A stretch of 64,000 nucleotides of DNA from Pelagibacterium lacus (lineage in GTDB: Bacteria > Pseudomonadota > Alphaproteobacteria > Rhizobiales > Devosiaceae): contig NZ_QQNH01000003.1 of assembly GCF_003345525.1 (NCBI RefSeq), forward strand, positions 62,001 to 126,000. The letters run 5' to 3'. Shown piece after piece: positions 35,746-44,719 of this stretch. Below the pieces are notes generated by a model. It did not search any database and was not told where the DNA came from. It saw nothing but the letters and a program-made list of their open reading frames with translations. The stretch's first letter is position 1; each line of letters begins with the position of its first letter. A program made the translations under genes and the position numbers.

Positions 35746-37347
35746 ATGGATGCAGTGCAATCCGATCACACCCGGCGGCCGGTTCCGGCCGCTGGGGAGT
35801 CGCTGGCCATCGAGCTGAGGAAGATCAACAAGCGCTTCGGCCCGGTGCACGCCAACAAGGATATCGACCTCGCGGTCGCCCGCGGCACGATTCACGGCAT
35901 TGTCGGCGAGAACGGGGCCGGGAAATCGACCCTGATGTCGATCCTCTACGGCTTCTACCATGCCGACAGCGGCGAGATCGTCGTAGGCGGCGCGCCGGTC
36001 ACCATCCACAATTCCTCCGACGCCCTGCGGCTCGGCATCGGCATGGTGCACCAGCACTTCATGCTGGTCGACAATTTCACCGTGCTCGAGAACGTCATTC
36101 TCGGCGCCGAGGATTCGGCGCTCCTGAAACCCAGCGTCGACAAGGCGCGCCGCGAATTGCAGCGCCTCGCCGACGATTATGGCCTCAACGTCCCCGTCGA
36201 TGCGGTGATCGAGGACCTCTCGGTAGGCCAGCAGCAGCGGGTCGAGATTTTGAAGGCCCTCTATCGCGGTGCCGATATCCTCATCCTCGACGAACCGACC
36301 GGCGTGCTCACCCCGGCCGAGGCCGATCATCTGTTCCGCGTGCTGCGCACCCTGCGCGAGGAAGGCAAGACCATCATCCTCATCACCCACAAGCTGCGGG
36401 AGATCATGGCGATCACCGACACCGTGTCGGTGATGCGCCAGGGCCAGATCGTCGAGACGCTGGCCACCGCCAGCACCAGCCCCGAGCAACTGGCCGAGCT
36501 GATGGTCGGGCGCCGGGTGCTCCTGCGGGTGCACAAGGAAGAGGCCAAGCCCGGTGCGGTGCTGCTCGACGTCAAGGACCTCGTGGTGGCCGACGATCTG
36601 GGCACCGAACGGCTCAAGGGCGTCTCGCTGCATGTGCGGGCCGGCGAAATCCTCGGCATCGCCGGGGTGGCCGGCAATGGCCAGTCCGAACTGCTCGAAG
36701 CGCTTTCGGGCATGCGCGCCGCCAAATCCGGCACCATCCGCCTCAATGGCGAGGACGTGACCGCGGTCAATGACGAGAGCGCGGCCCTGCTGCGCCACAA
36801 GGGCCTGGCCCATGTGCCCGAGGACCGCATCCGCATGGGGCTGGTGACCAATTTCTACGAGTGGGAAAACGCCATTCTCGGCTATCACGACCTGCCCAAA
36901 TACGGCAAGGGCCTCTCCCTCGACGTCAAGGCGGCGCGGGCCGAGGCGCAGCGCCATATCGAGAAATTCGACATCCGCCCTGCCAATACCGACCTCAAGA
37001 CCGCCAATTTCTCGGGCGGCAACCAGCAGAAGATCGTCCTGGCGCGCGAGATGGAGCGCGATCCAGACGTCCTGATCGTCGGCCAGCCGACGCGGGGGGT
37101 GGATATCGGGGCCATCGAATTCATCCACAACCAGATCATCAAGATGCGCGACGCGGGCAAGGCCATCCTGCTGGTGTCGGTCGAGCTCGACGAGATCCGG
37201 GCGCTGTCCGACCGCATCGTGGTGCTGTTCGACGGCCATATCGTGGGCGAAGCCGATCCCAGGACCGCCGACGAGGGCGAACTGGGCCTGCTTATGGCGG
37301 GGGTCAGCCAGAAGGGCGCGGCACAGTCAAGCGAGGCCAATCCATGA
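35746..37347 (+). CDS. Nucleoside ABC transporter ATPase (two fused ATPase domains)
   Basis: A 533-residue tandem ATPase of the sugar/nucleoside import class (YufO/NupA, RbsA-like). The first domain has an intact Walker A (GENGAGKSTLMSILYGFY), signature LSVGQQQRVEILKAL and Walker B ILILDEPTGVLTP. The second has the degenerate P-loop GVAGNGQSELLEALSG normal for this class and signature FSGGNQQKIVLAREM. It overlaps the first permease gene as ATGA and follows the binding-protein gene by 26 bases, so it energises the BMP system. Confidence 0.95.
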   Translation: MDAVQSDHTRRPVPAAGESLAIELRKINKRFGPVHANKDIDLAVARGTIHGIVGENGAGKSTLMSILYGFYHADSGEIVVGGAPVTIHNSSDALRLGIGMVHQHFMLVDNFTVLENVILGAEDSALLKPSVDKARRELQRLADDYGLNVPVDAVIEDLSVGQQQRVEILKALYRGADILILDEPTGVLTPAEADHLFRVLRTLREEGKTIILITHKLREIMAITDTVSVMRQGQIVETLATASTSPEQLAELMVGRRVLLRVHKEEAKPGAVLLDVKDLVVADDLGTERLKGVSLHVRAGEILGIAGVAGNGQSELLEALSGMRAAKSGTIRLNGEDVTAVNDESAALLRHKGLAHVPEDRIRMGLVTNFYEWENAILGYHDLPKYGKGLSLDVKAARAEAQRHIEKFDIRPANTDLKTANFSGGNQQKIVLAREMERDPDVLIVGQPTRGVDIGAIEFIHNQIIKMRDAGKAILLVSVELDEIRALSDRIVVLFDGHIVGEADPRTADEGELGLLMAGVSQKGAAQSSEANP

Positions 37348-38468
37348 GTTCTGCCATGCCCTTGCCCCGCTGGGTCGATGTGGCCCTCCTGCCGGTGCTC
37401 AACGTCACCCTGGCCTTCCTGATCGGCGGCGTCGTGGTGATGATCGTGGGCGAAAACCCCATCGAGGCCGTGCGCATCATGCTCTATGGCGCCTTCGGCT
37501 ATGGCTATGGCTTCGGTTTCACCCTCTATTACACCACCAATTTCATCTTCGCCGGCCTCGCCGTGGCGGTGGCCTATCACGGGGGATTGTTCAATATCGG
37601 CGGGGAGGGGCAGGCCTATGTCGGAGGGCTGGGGGCGATCCTGGTGGCGCTGGCGGTCGGCGGCCTGCACTGGGCCTTCGCCCTGCCGCTGATCATGATC
37701 TCGGCGGCGCTGTTCGCGGGGGTCTGGGCGTTCATCCCGGGCTATCTCCAGGCCAAGCGCGGCAGCCATGTGGTGATCACCACCATCATGATGAACTTCA
37801 TCGCCACCTCGATGATGAGCTATATCATCTCGCGCATCCTCAAGCCCGCCAACGTCAATTCCGACGAGAGCGCGCGCATCGATCCGCTGACCCGCGTTCC
37901 CTTTCTCTCCGAATGGGTGCCCCTGCTCAAGAACACCCCGGTCAACATCTCCTTTTTCATCGCGCTGCTGGCGCTGGTCGGGGTCTACTGGCTGATCTGG
38001 CACACCAAGTTCGGCTACGCCCTGCGCACCATGGGCCATAACGGTACCGCGGCCCATTACGCCGGCATGTCCAATGCCCGGCTGATCATGATCACCATGG
38101 CCATCTCGGGCGCATTGGCCGGAATGGTCGCCATCAACGATACCGCCGGCGCCCATGGGCGGCTGCTGCTGGGCTATGTGGCGGGCACCGGCTTCGTGGG
38201 CATCGCCGTCGCCTTCATGGGCAAGGCACATCCGATCGGGGTGGGACTCTCGGCGCTGCTGTTCGGCGTGCTCTACCAGGGCGGGCAGGAACTGGCCTTC
38301 ACCATGCCGGCCATCACGCGCGAGATGATCGTCACCATCCAGGCCCTGGTGATCCTCTTTACCGGCGCCATGAGCAACATGCTGCGCCGGCCCGTGGAAC
38401 TGGCCTTCATGGCGGCGCAATCGGGGGCCGAGCGATCCGGGTCGCCGGCCGAAGAGAAGAGGGCATAG
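37344..38468 (+). CDS. Nucleoside ABC transporter permease (first)
   Basis: A 374-residue BPD_transp_2-type inner-membrane permease with about nine hydrophobic helices. The segments YTTNFIFAGLAVAVAYHGGL, FNIGGEGQAYVGGLGAI and TTIMMNFIATSMMSYI are characteristic of the first permease of BMP-linked nucleoside transporters (YufP/NupB-like). The frame runs open far upstream inside the ATPase gene, but the start at 37344, overlapping the ATPase stop, is the only one giving a normal permease. Confidence 0.93.
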   Translation: MSSAMPLPRWVDVALLPVLNVTLAFLIGGVVVMIVGENPIEAVRIMLYGAFGYGYGFGFTLYYTTNFIFAGLAVAVAYHGGLFNIGGEGQAYVGGLGAILVALAVGGLHWAFALPLIMISAALFAGVWAFIPGYLQAKRGSHVVITTIMMNFIATSMMSYIISRILKPANVNSDESARIDPLTRVPFLSEWVPLLKNTPVNISFFIALLALVGVYWLIWHTKFGYALRTMGHNGTAAHYAGMSNARLIMITMAISGALAGMVAINDTAGAHGRLLLGYVAGTGFVGIAVAFMGKAHPIGVGLSALLFGVLYQGGQELAFTMPAITREMIVTIQALVILFTGAMSNMLRRPVELAFMAAQSGAERSGSPAEEKRA

Positions 38469-38471
38469 GCG

Positions 38472-39434
38472 ATGGAAGACCTCATCTCCATCCTCGTCAC
38501 CACGATCCGCGTTTCGACCCCGCTGATCCTGGCCTGCCTCGCCGGGCTCTATTCCGAGCGCGCCGGCATCGTCGATATCGGGCTCGAGGGCAAGCTCCTG
38601 GGATCGGCCTTCGGCGCTGCCGTGGTCGCCGCGGTCACCGGCAATGTCTGGCTCGGCCTGCTGGCGGGGATCGGCGTATCGCTGGTTTTCTCCGGCATCC
38701 ATGGCCTCGCCTCGATCAATTTCCGCGGCAACCAGATCATTTCCGGCGTGGCGCTCAATTTCCTCGCCTCCGGGCTGACGGTGTTCCTGGGCGCTGCGTG
38801 GTTCGGGCGGGGCGGCAACACCCCGCCGCTGTCGGGCGGCGCGCGCTTTTACGCCATTCAACTGCCCTTCGCGCGCGAACTGGCCGGGGTGCCGGTCATC
38901 GGCCCGATCTATTCGGGGCTGATATCGGGGCACACCATCCTCACCTATATCGCCTTCCTCGCCGTGCCCCTCACCGCCTTCGTCCTGTGGCGGACCCGGT
39001 TCGGGCTGCGGCTGCGTGCCGTGGGGGAAAACCCCAAGGCGCTCGACACCGCCGGCATGTCGGTCTCCTGGCTGCGCTACAAGGCGCTGGCCATCACCGC
39101 CGTCCTGGTCGGCATGGGCGGGGCCTATCTCTCGACCGCACAGGCGGCGAGCTTTTCGCGCGAGATGAGCTCGGGGCGCGGCTATATCGCGCTGGCGGCG
39201 CTGATCTTTGCCAAGTGGAAGCCCTATCCGGCCCTTGGGGCCTGCCTGCTGTTCGGCTTTCTCGAGGCGCTGCAATATCGCCTGCAAGGGGTGTCGCTGC
39301 CGGTCATCGGGCCGGTGCCGACCCAGGCCATGCAGGCGCTGCCCTATGTGCTCACCATCCTGTTACTCGCCGGCTTCGTTGGCCGCGCCATCGCGCCCAA
39401 GGCGTCGGGCCAGCCCTATGTGAAGGAGCGGTGA
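38472..39434 (+). CDS. Nucleoside ABC transporter permease (second)
   Basis: A 320-residue permease paired with the previous one (YufQ/NupC-like). Typical segments are STPLILACLAGLYSERAGIV, DIGLEGKLLGSAFGAA and GENPKALDTAGMSVSWLRYK. It begins 3 bases after the first permease and its stop overlaps the cdd start as TGATG, showing that uptake and catabolic genes form one transcription unit. Confidence 0.93.
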   Translation: MEDLISILVTTIRVSTPLILACLAGLYSERAGIVDIGLEGKLLGSAFGAAVVAAVTGNVWLGLLAGIGVSLVFSGIHGLASINFRGNQIISGVALNFLASGLTVFLGAAWFGRGGNTPPLSGGARFYAIQLPFARELAGVPVIGPIYSGLISGHTILTYIAFLAVPLTAFVLWRTRFGLRLRAVGENPKALDTAGMSVSWLRYKALAITAVLVGMGGAYLSTAQAASFSREMSSGRGYIALAALIFAKWKPYPALGACLLFGFLEALQYRLQGVSLPVIGPVPTQAMQALPYVLTILLLAGFVGRAIAPKASGQPYVKER

Positions 39435-39853
39435 TGGACAGGCTGACGGCGGAAGACAGGACCCTGTTCGAGGCGGCCGAGGCGGTGCGGGCCCGGGCCT
39501 ATGCGCCCTATTCGGGCTTTTCGGTCGGCGCGGCCATCCTCGCCGATGACGGCAGGGTCTATGCCGGCTGCAATGTGGAAAACGCCGCCTATCCGGTCGG
39601 CAATTGTGCCGAGCCCTCGGCCATCGCCGCCATGCTGGCCGGCGGGGGCAAGCGGATCGAGAAGATTTTCGTCACCGGACCCGGGGCGATGCCGGTCACG
39701 CCCTGCGGCGGCTGCCGCCAGCGCATCCGCGAATTTGCCTCCGACGCTACCCCGGTCATCTGCCTCGGGGTCGAGGGCGAGCCGCTGTTCACCACCCTGG
39801 GCGCGCTGCTGCCGCATTCTTTCGGTCCGGAATTCCTGGACCGCCCGCGCTGA
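39434..39853 (+). CDS. cdd: Cytidine deaminase
   Basis: A 139-residue tetrameric-type cytidine deaminase converting (deoxy)cytidine to (deoxy)uridine. The zinc site is complete: CAEPSAI (Cys ligand and catalytic Glu) and PCGGCRQRIREF (two Cys ligands), with substrate-binding CNVENAAYPVGN upstream. It provides deoxyuridine/uridine for DeoA, encoded later in the same operon. Confidence 0.96.
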   Translation: MDRLTAEDRTLFEAAEAVRARAYAPYSGFSVGAAILADDGRVYAGCNVENAAYPVGNCAEPSAIAAMLAGGGKRIEKIFVTGPGAMPVTPCGGCRQRIREFASDATPVICLGVEGEPLFTTLGALLPHSFGPEFLDRPR

Positions 39854-39888
39854 CGGCGCGACACACTGGAAAACAAGGCACCAAAGAG

Positions 39889-40680
39889 ATGGCCAAAGCT
39901 CTGAAAACCATCCGCAACCAGGCAGGAGAGGCGCCGATCGACGCAGCGCTGATCCTCGGCTCGGGCCTTTCGGAGGTCGGCGACCTGCTGGCCGAGACGG
40001 TCGCGATCCCCTTTGCCGAGCTCAAGGGCTTTCCCCGCGGCGGCGTGTCGGGGCATGGCAAGGACCTGCTGATCGGACAGATGGGCGAGAAGCGCCTCGC
40101 CATCCTCACCGGAAGGCAGCATTATTACGAGCAGGGAGACGCCGCCGCCATGCGGCCGGCGCTGGAAACCCTCGCCGAACTGGGCACCAAGACGGTGCTG
40201 CTCACCAATTCGGCCGGCTCGCTCGACCATGACGTGCCGCCGGGCAGCCTGATGCTGCTGGCCGACCACATCGCCTTCGGGCCCAATCCGCTGATCGGGG
40301 AAGAGACCGACCGCCGCTTCGTCAACATGCTCGACGCCTATGACCCCGAATTGCGCGCCGCGACCCATGCGGCCGCTTCCCGCCTCGAAATCGCCCTCAA
40401 GGAGGGTGTCTATATGTGGTTCTCGGGCCCCAGCTTCGAGACGCCGGCCGAAATCCGCATGGCCCAGACCCTGGGCGCCAATGCGGTCGGGATGTCAACG
40501 GTGCCCGAAGTGATCCTGGCGCGTTTCCTGGGCCTGAGGGTCTGGGCCTGCTCCTCGATCACCAATATGGGCGCCGGCATGGCGCAGGAAACCATTTCGC
40601 ACGCCCAGACCAAGGAGGTGGCCCGGCTGGGGGCGGAAAAGCTCAAGCGCCTCATCCCGGCGCTGGTGGAGGAGATATGA
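39889..40680 (+). CDS. Purine-nucleoside phosphorylase (trimeric family)
   Basis: A 263-residue purine-nucleoside phosphorylase of the PNP/MTAP trimeric class, related to XapA/PunA rather than DeoD. Visible are the phosphate loop LILGSGLSEVGD, GRQHYYEQGD, TNSAGSLDHDVPPGSLML, the purine-binding GPSFETPAEIRMAQ and VGMSTVPEVILAR. It releases purine bases and (deoxy)ribose 1-phosphate, which DeoB isomerises. Its stop overlaps the deoC start as ATGA. Confidence 0.93.
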   Translation: MAKALKTIRNQAGEAPIDAALILGSGLSEVGDLLAETVAIPFAELKGFPRGGVSGHGKDLLIGQMGEKRLAILTGRQHYYEQGDAAAMRPALETLAELGTKTVLLTNSAGSLDHDVPPGSLMLLADHIAFGPNPLIGEETDRRFVNMLDAYDPELRAATHAAASRLEIALKEGVYMWFSGPSFETPAEIRMAQTLGANAVGMSTVPEVILARFLGLRVWACSSITNMGAGMAQETISHAQTKEVARLGAEKLKRLIPALVEEI

Positions 40681-41666
40681 GTCTCAAGGTCGTCGACACC
40701 AAGGCGCAGGCCGTGAGCCACAAGCGCAATCCCGGCTTCCCGCTCGATCTCGACTGGGTCGAGCGCGTGCGGATGAACCGCTCCGCCCTCGAACGCCGCG
40801 CGGCGACCATCGGGACCCGCCGCACCGTCAAGAAGGACTATCAGCTTGCCTGGCTGTTGAAGGCCGTCTCGCTGATCGACCTCACCACGCTCAATTCCGA
40901 CGACACGCCGGGCCGCGTCGAGCGCTTATGCGCCAAGGCGCGCAATCCCATCCGCGCCGACCTGGTCGAGGCGATGGGCGTGCGCCATCTCGGCATCACG
41001 CCGGCCGCGGTCTGCGTCTACCACAATTTCGTCGCCACCGCCGTGCGGGCGCTCGAGGGCACGGCGATCCCGGTGGCCGCGGTCTCCACCGCCTTCCCGC
41101 ACGGGCTGACGCCCCTCAAAATCCGCCTGGCCGAGATCGAGGCCTCGGTCGAGGACGGGGCGCGGGAAATCGATATCGTCATCGAACGCGGCATGGTGCT
41201 CAATGGCGACTGGCGGGGGCTGTACGACCAGGTGAAGGCCATGCGGGCCGCCTGCGGCGAGGCTCATATCAAGACCATTCTGGGGACGGGGGAACTGGCC
41301 ACCCTCACCAATGTGGCCAAGGCCTCGCTGGTCTGCATGCTGGCCGGCGCCGATTTCATCAAGACCTCGACCGGCAAGGAAAAGACCAATGCGACGCTGG
41401 CGACCTCGCTGGCCATGATCCGCATGATCCGCTGGTTTTTCGAGGAGACCGGCATCGAGATCGGCTACAAGCCGGCCGGCGGCATCTCCAAGGCCAAGGA
41501 CGCGCTGGTCTATCTGGCGTTGATGAAGGAGGAACTGGGCGCCCGCTGGCTGCAGCCGCACCTGTTCCGCTTCGGGGCCTCGTCGCTCCTGACCGATATC
41601 GAGCGGCAGATCGAACATGGCGTCACCGGCCACTACGCCGCCGATTACCGCTTCGCGATGGCCTGA
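40677..41666 (+). CDS. deoC: Deoxyribose-phosphate aldolase
   Basis: A 329-residue DeoC-type aldolase splitting 2-deoxyribose 5-phosphate into glyceraldehyde 3-phosphate and acetaldehyde. The Schiff-base Lys is K229 in ADFIKTSTGK; the second active Lys is K199 in AHIKTILGTGEL. Length fits the longer DeoC class with an N-terminal extension (about 60 residues before SLIDLTTL). It is followed 15 bases later by an aldehyde dehydrogenase able to remove the acetaldehyde. Confidence 0.95.
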   Translation: MSLKVVDTKAQAVSHKRNPGFPLDLDWVERVRMNRSALERRAATIGTRRTVKKDYQLAWLLKAVSLIDLTTLNSDDTPGRVERLCAKARNPIRADLVEAMGVRHLGITPAAVCVYHNFVATAVRALEGTAIPVAAVSTAFPHGLTPLKIRLAEIEASVEDGAREIDIVIERGMVLNGDWRGLYDQVKAMRAACGEAHIKTILGTGELATLTNVAKASLVCMLAGADFIKTSTGKEKTNATLATSLAMIRMIRWFFEETGIEIGYKPAGGISKAKDALVYLALMKEELGARWLQPHLFRFGASSLLTDIERQIEHGVTGHYAADYRFAMA

Positions 41667-41681
41667 GGGATTGTGCAAATC

Positions 41682-44051
41682 ATGAGCAAGGTGGCTGAAA
41701 TCTTCCAGACCCTCGAATACGGCCCGGCCCCCGAGGCCGCCGGCCCGGCGCTGGAGTGGCTGGACAGGCACGGCAGGACGTTCGGGCATTTCATCGGCGG
41801 TGGGTTCACCAAGCCGGGAAAGACCTTCGCCTCGGTCAATCCCGCCAATGGCGAAAAGCTCGCCGACGTGACCGACGGCACGGCGGCGGATGTGGCCAAG
41901 GCCGTCAAGGCCGCCCGCGCCGCTTTTGCCGGCTGGTCGGGCCTTTCTGGATTTGAGCGCGCCAAATATCTTTACGCCATCGCCCGGCAGATTCAGAAGG
42001 AGAGCCGGCTGTTCGCCGTGCTCGAAACCCTCGACAGTGGCAAGCCGATCCGCGAGACGCGCGATATCGACATCCCGCTGGTCGCCCGGCATTTCTATCA
42101 CCATGCGGGCTGGGCCCAGCATATCGGGACCGAATTCCCCGGCCATGTTCCCTATGGGGTGTGCGGGCAGATCATCCCGTGGAATTTCCCGCTGCTCATG
42201 CTGGCCTGGAAGATTGCCCCGGCGCTGGCGGCAGGCAATACGGTGGTGCTCAAGCCGGCCGAATTCACCTCGCTCACCGCGCTGCTGTTCGCCGAAATCT
42301 GCCAGCGCATCGGCCTGCCTGAGGGCGTGGTCAATATTGTCACCGGCGCCGGCGAGACGGGGGAGGCCATCACGGCCCATCCCGATATCGACAAGATCGC
42401 CTTCACCGGCTCCACCGAGGTGGGCAAGATCATCCGCCGCGCCACGGCCGGTTCGGGCAAGGGGCTCAGCCTCGAGCTGGGGGGGAAATCGCCCTTTGTG
42501 GTCTTCGAGGACGCCGATCTCGACAGCGCCGTCGAGGGGTTGGTCGATGCCATCTGGTTCAACCAGGGGCAGGTCTGCTGCGCCGGCTCGCGCCTCTTGG
42601 TGCAGGAATCGATCGAGGAACGCTTCATCGCCAAGATCAAGGCGCGCATGCAGACCTTGCGCACCGGCGATCCGCTGGACAAATCCATCGATATCGGCGC
42701 GCTGGTCGCCCCGGTACAGGTCGAGCGGGTGCTCGATCTCCTGAAGGCCGGCCGGCTGGAGGGCGGGGACTTCTATTCCCCCGATACCGAAATCCCCGGC
42801 GATGGCTGCTATTTGCGCCCGACGCTCGTCACCGGCATTTCCCCGGCCCATTCGCTGGCCAGCGAGGAGATTTTCGGCCCGGTCCTGGTCGCCATGAGCT
42901 TCCGGACCCCCGAGGAGGCCGTGGCGCTGGCCAACAACACGCGATACGGCCTCGCCGCCTCGGTGTGGACCGAAAACGTCAATCTCGCCCTCGATATCGC
43001 ACCGCAGATCAAGGCGGGCGTGGTGTGGATCAATTCCACCAACCAGTTCGACGCCGCCGTGGGCTTTGGCGGCTATCGCGAATCCGGCTTCGGGCGCGAG
43101 GGCGGCAAGGAAGGCATGGGCGCCTACCTCAAGCCGGGCTGGGAGAAAAAACTTTCCGCCGCCAAGCCGCCCAAGCTGCCCGCCGCGGCTGGACGGGGCG
43201 AGGCGGCGGGCATCGACCGCACCGCCAAGCTCTATATCGGCGGCAAGCAGGCGCGCCCGGATTCCGGCTATGCCATGGGCGTTGTCGGGGCCGATGGGCG
43301 GCATCTGGGCGAAGTGGGCGAGGGCAACCGCAAGGATATCCGCAATGCCGTGGAAGCGGCGCGCAACGGATTGAACTGGGCCCGCACAACCGCGCACAAC
43401 CGCGCGCAGATCCTCTATTATCTCGGGGAAAATCTCGATTATCGCCGGGCTGAGTTCGCCGATCGCATCCAGGCCATGACCGGGAGTTCGGCCGAGGCTG
43501 CGGCCCGCGAGGTCGATCTCTCGGTCGAGCGCCTGTTCGGCTTTGCCGGCTGGGCCGACAAGTTCGACGGCGCGGTGCACAATCCCCCGGTCCGCATGAT
43601 GGCGGTGGCCATGGTCGAGCCGCTGGGCGTGCTGGGCATCGCCGCCCCGGCCGAAAGCCCGCTACTCGGCGCCATCGCGCTGCTGGCCCCGGCCATCGCC
43701 ATGGGCAATACGGTGGTTCTCATCCCCTCCAGTCCCCACCCGCTGGCAATGACTGATTTCTACCAGGTGCTGGAGACCTCCGACATGCCGGCCGGCGTCG
43801 TCAACATCGTCACCGGCCCCGCGCCGGATCTGGCGAAGGTCCTCGCCGAACATGACGGGGTGGACGGCATCTGGTTCGCCGGATCGTTCGGCGATTGCGC
43901 CGATATCGAGCGGCTCTCGGCAGGCAATGTCAAGCAGAGCTGGACGACGCGCGGCCTCGCCTATGACTGGTCGGCTCCCGAACTGGCCGGCGATTACCTC
44001 CTGAAAAAGGCCACGCAGATCAAGAATGTCTGGGTGCCCTATGGGGCGTGA
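41682..44051 (+). CDS. Two-module aldehyde dehydrogenase, bacterial ALDH16 type
   Basis: A 789-residue protein. Residues 1-490 are a complete aldehyde dehydrogenase: NAD site PWNFPLLMLAWKIAPAL, catalytic Glu265 in LELGGKSP and nucleophile Cys299 in FNQGQVCCAGSR. Residues about 515-789 repeat the N-terminal NAD-fold part (AVAMVEPLGVLGIAAPAESP; AIAMGNTVVLIPSSPHP; GVVNIVTG) but lack the catalytic domain and its Cys, ending QIKNVWVPYGA. This is the ALDH16 architecture, where the C-terminal unit is a pseudo-domain. Next to deoC it probably oxidises acetaldehyde to acetate. ATG 41682 is better spaced from TGAGGGA than the GTG at 41673. Confidence 0.92.
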   Translation: MSKVAEIFQTLEYGPAPEAAGPALEWLDRHGRTFGHFIGGGFTKPGKTFASVNPANGEKLADVTDGTAADVAKAVKAARAAFAGWSGLSGFERAKYLYAIARQIQKESRLFAVLETLDSGKPIRETRDIDIPLVARHFYHHAGWAQHIGTEFPGHVPYGVCGQIIPWNFPLLMLAWKIAPALAAGNTVVLKPAEFTSLTALLFAEICQRIGLPEGVVNIVTGAGETGEAITAHPDIDKIAFTGSTEVGKIIRRATAGSGKGLSLELGGKSPFVVFEDADLDSAVEGLVDAIWFNQGQVCCAGSRLLVQESIEERFIAKIKARMQTLRTGDPLDKSIDIGALVAPVQVERVLDLLKAGRLEGGDFYSPDTEIPGDGCYLRPTLVTGISPAHSLASEEIFGPVLVAMSFRTPEEAVALANNTRYGLAASVWTENVNLALDIAPQIKAGVVWINSTNQFDAAVGFGGYRESGFGREGGKEGMGAYLKPGWEKKLSAAKPPKLPAAAGRGEAAGIDRTAKLYIGGKQARPDSGYAMGVVGADGRHLGEVGEGNRKDIRNAVEAARNGLNWARTTAHNRAQILYYLGENLDYRRAEFADRIQAMTGSSAEAAAREVDLSVERLFGFAGWADKFDGAVHNPPVRMMAVAMVEPLGVLGIAAPAESPLLGAIALLAPAIAMGNTVVLIPSSPHPLAMTDFYQVLETSDMPAGVVNIVTGPAPDLAKVLAEHDGVDGIWFAGSFGDCADIERLSAGNVKQSWTTRGLAYDWSAPELAGDYLLKKATQIKNVWVPYGA

Positions 44052-44112
44052 GGGGGCTGGAAACTGGTGGGACGGCCGCTTGCCGCCTATATTGGGCTTT
44101 TGGAGAGGTTGA

Positions 44113-44340
44113 ATGACATTTGACCGGATTACCCGGAGGCCGGGTCTCATGGGTGGCAAGGCCTGCATCCGCGGCATGCGGCTGACTGTGGGCATGATCG
44201 TCGGCCAGATCGGCGCGGGCGTGACCATAGAGGAACTGCTCGAGCTCTATCCCGATCTGGAGCGCGAGGACATCTTGCAGGCCCTGCGCTATGCCGCATG
44301 GCGAACCGAAGACCGCGAGATCGATCTCGAGATCGCATGA
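44113..44340 (+). CDS. DUF433 protein, probable antitoxin
   Basis: A 75-residue DUF433 protein: a short winged-helix-like fold beginning MTFDRITRRPGLMGGKACIR with the family core GMRLTVGMIVGQIGAGVTIE and YPDLEREDILQALRYA. DUF433 proteins commonly pair with DUF5615 PIN-like proteins as VapBC-type modules, and such a gene follows here. It interrupts an otherwise purely metabolic operon between the ALDH16 and deoA genes, with 61 bases to the ALDH stop. Confidence 0.85.
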   Translation: MTFDRITRRPGLMGGKACIRGMRLTVGMIVGQIGAGVTIEELLELYPDLEREDILQALRYAAWRTEDREIDLEIA

Positions 44341-44719
44341 GTTCCTGTTCGACATGAACCTCTCTCCCGCCTGGATCGATGCTTTAGGCGAAGCCGGATA
44401 TGATGCGGTGCATTGGCGCGTATTGGGAAAGGCGTCCGCGCCCGATGGCGACATTGCCGATTATGCACGGGAGCATGGATATGTTCTCGTGACCGCCGAC
44501 CTCGATTTCGGCAAGCTCCTCGCCGCGGATCGCACCCGATTGCCTAGCGTCATTCAATTGCGGCTTGGCGATCTGCGGCCGGCCACCCTGCTCGAGACCT
44601 TCCGCCGCACGGTCGCCCGGACGGAGCATGAGCTACAAACGGGGGCTTGGGTGACCATCGGCGCCAAGCGCGTCCGCGTCACCACATTGCCCATCGATCA
44701 TGGTGAGGACGTCCAATGA
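44291..44719 (+). CDS. DUF5615 PIN-like protein, probable toxin; start unresolved
   Basis: The frame holds the DUF5615 (Mut7-C/PIN-like) core: EFLFDMNLSPAWIDALGEAG, then VLVTADLDFGKLLAADR. The family normally starts Met-Lys-Phe-Leu just before the first active Asp (here FLFD). In this sequence an ATG overlapping the DUF433 stop (44337) sits where that start should be, but it is one base out of phase with EFLFD. In-frame ATGs are at 44291 (used here, 16 extra residues, 50-base overlap) or 44354, which would remove the Asp. The stop overlaps deoA as ATGA. It may be a frameshifted, attenuated toxin. Confidence 0.75.
   Translation: MPHGEPKTARSISRSHEFLFDMNLSPAWIDALGEAGYDAVHWRVLGKASAPDGDIADYAREHGYVLVTADLDFGKLLAADRTRLPSVIQLRLGDLRPATLLETFRRTVARTEHELQTGAWVTIGAKRVRVTTLPIDHGEDVQ

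Noticed and set aside
36885-39287. An 800-codon minus-strand frame antisense to the nucleoside transporter genes
   Set aside because: Composition is that of an antisense shadow (His, Asp, Gly, Gln repeats); the plus strand carries clear ABC transporter genes.
40926-43580. An 884-codon minus-strand frame antisense to deoC and ALDH16
   Set aside because: Antisense shadow; conserved catalytic residues are all on the plus strand.
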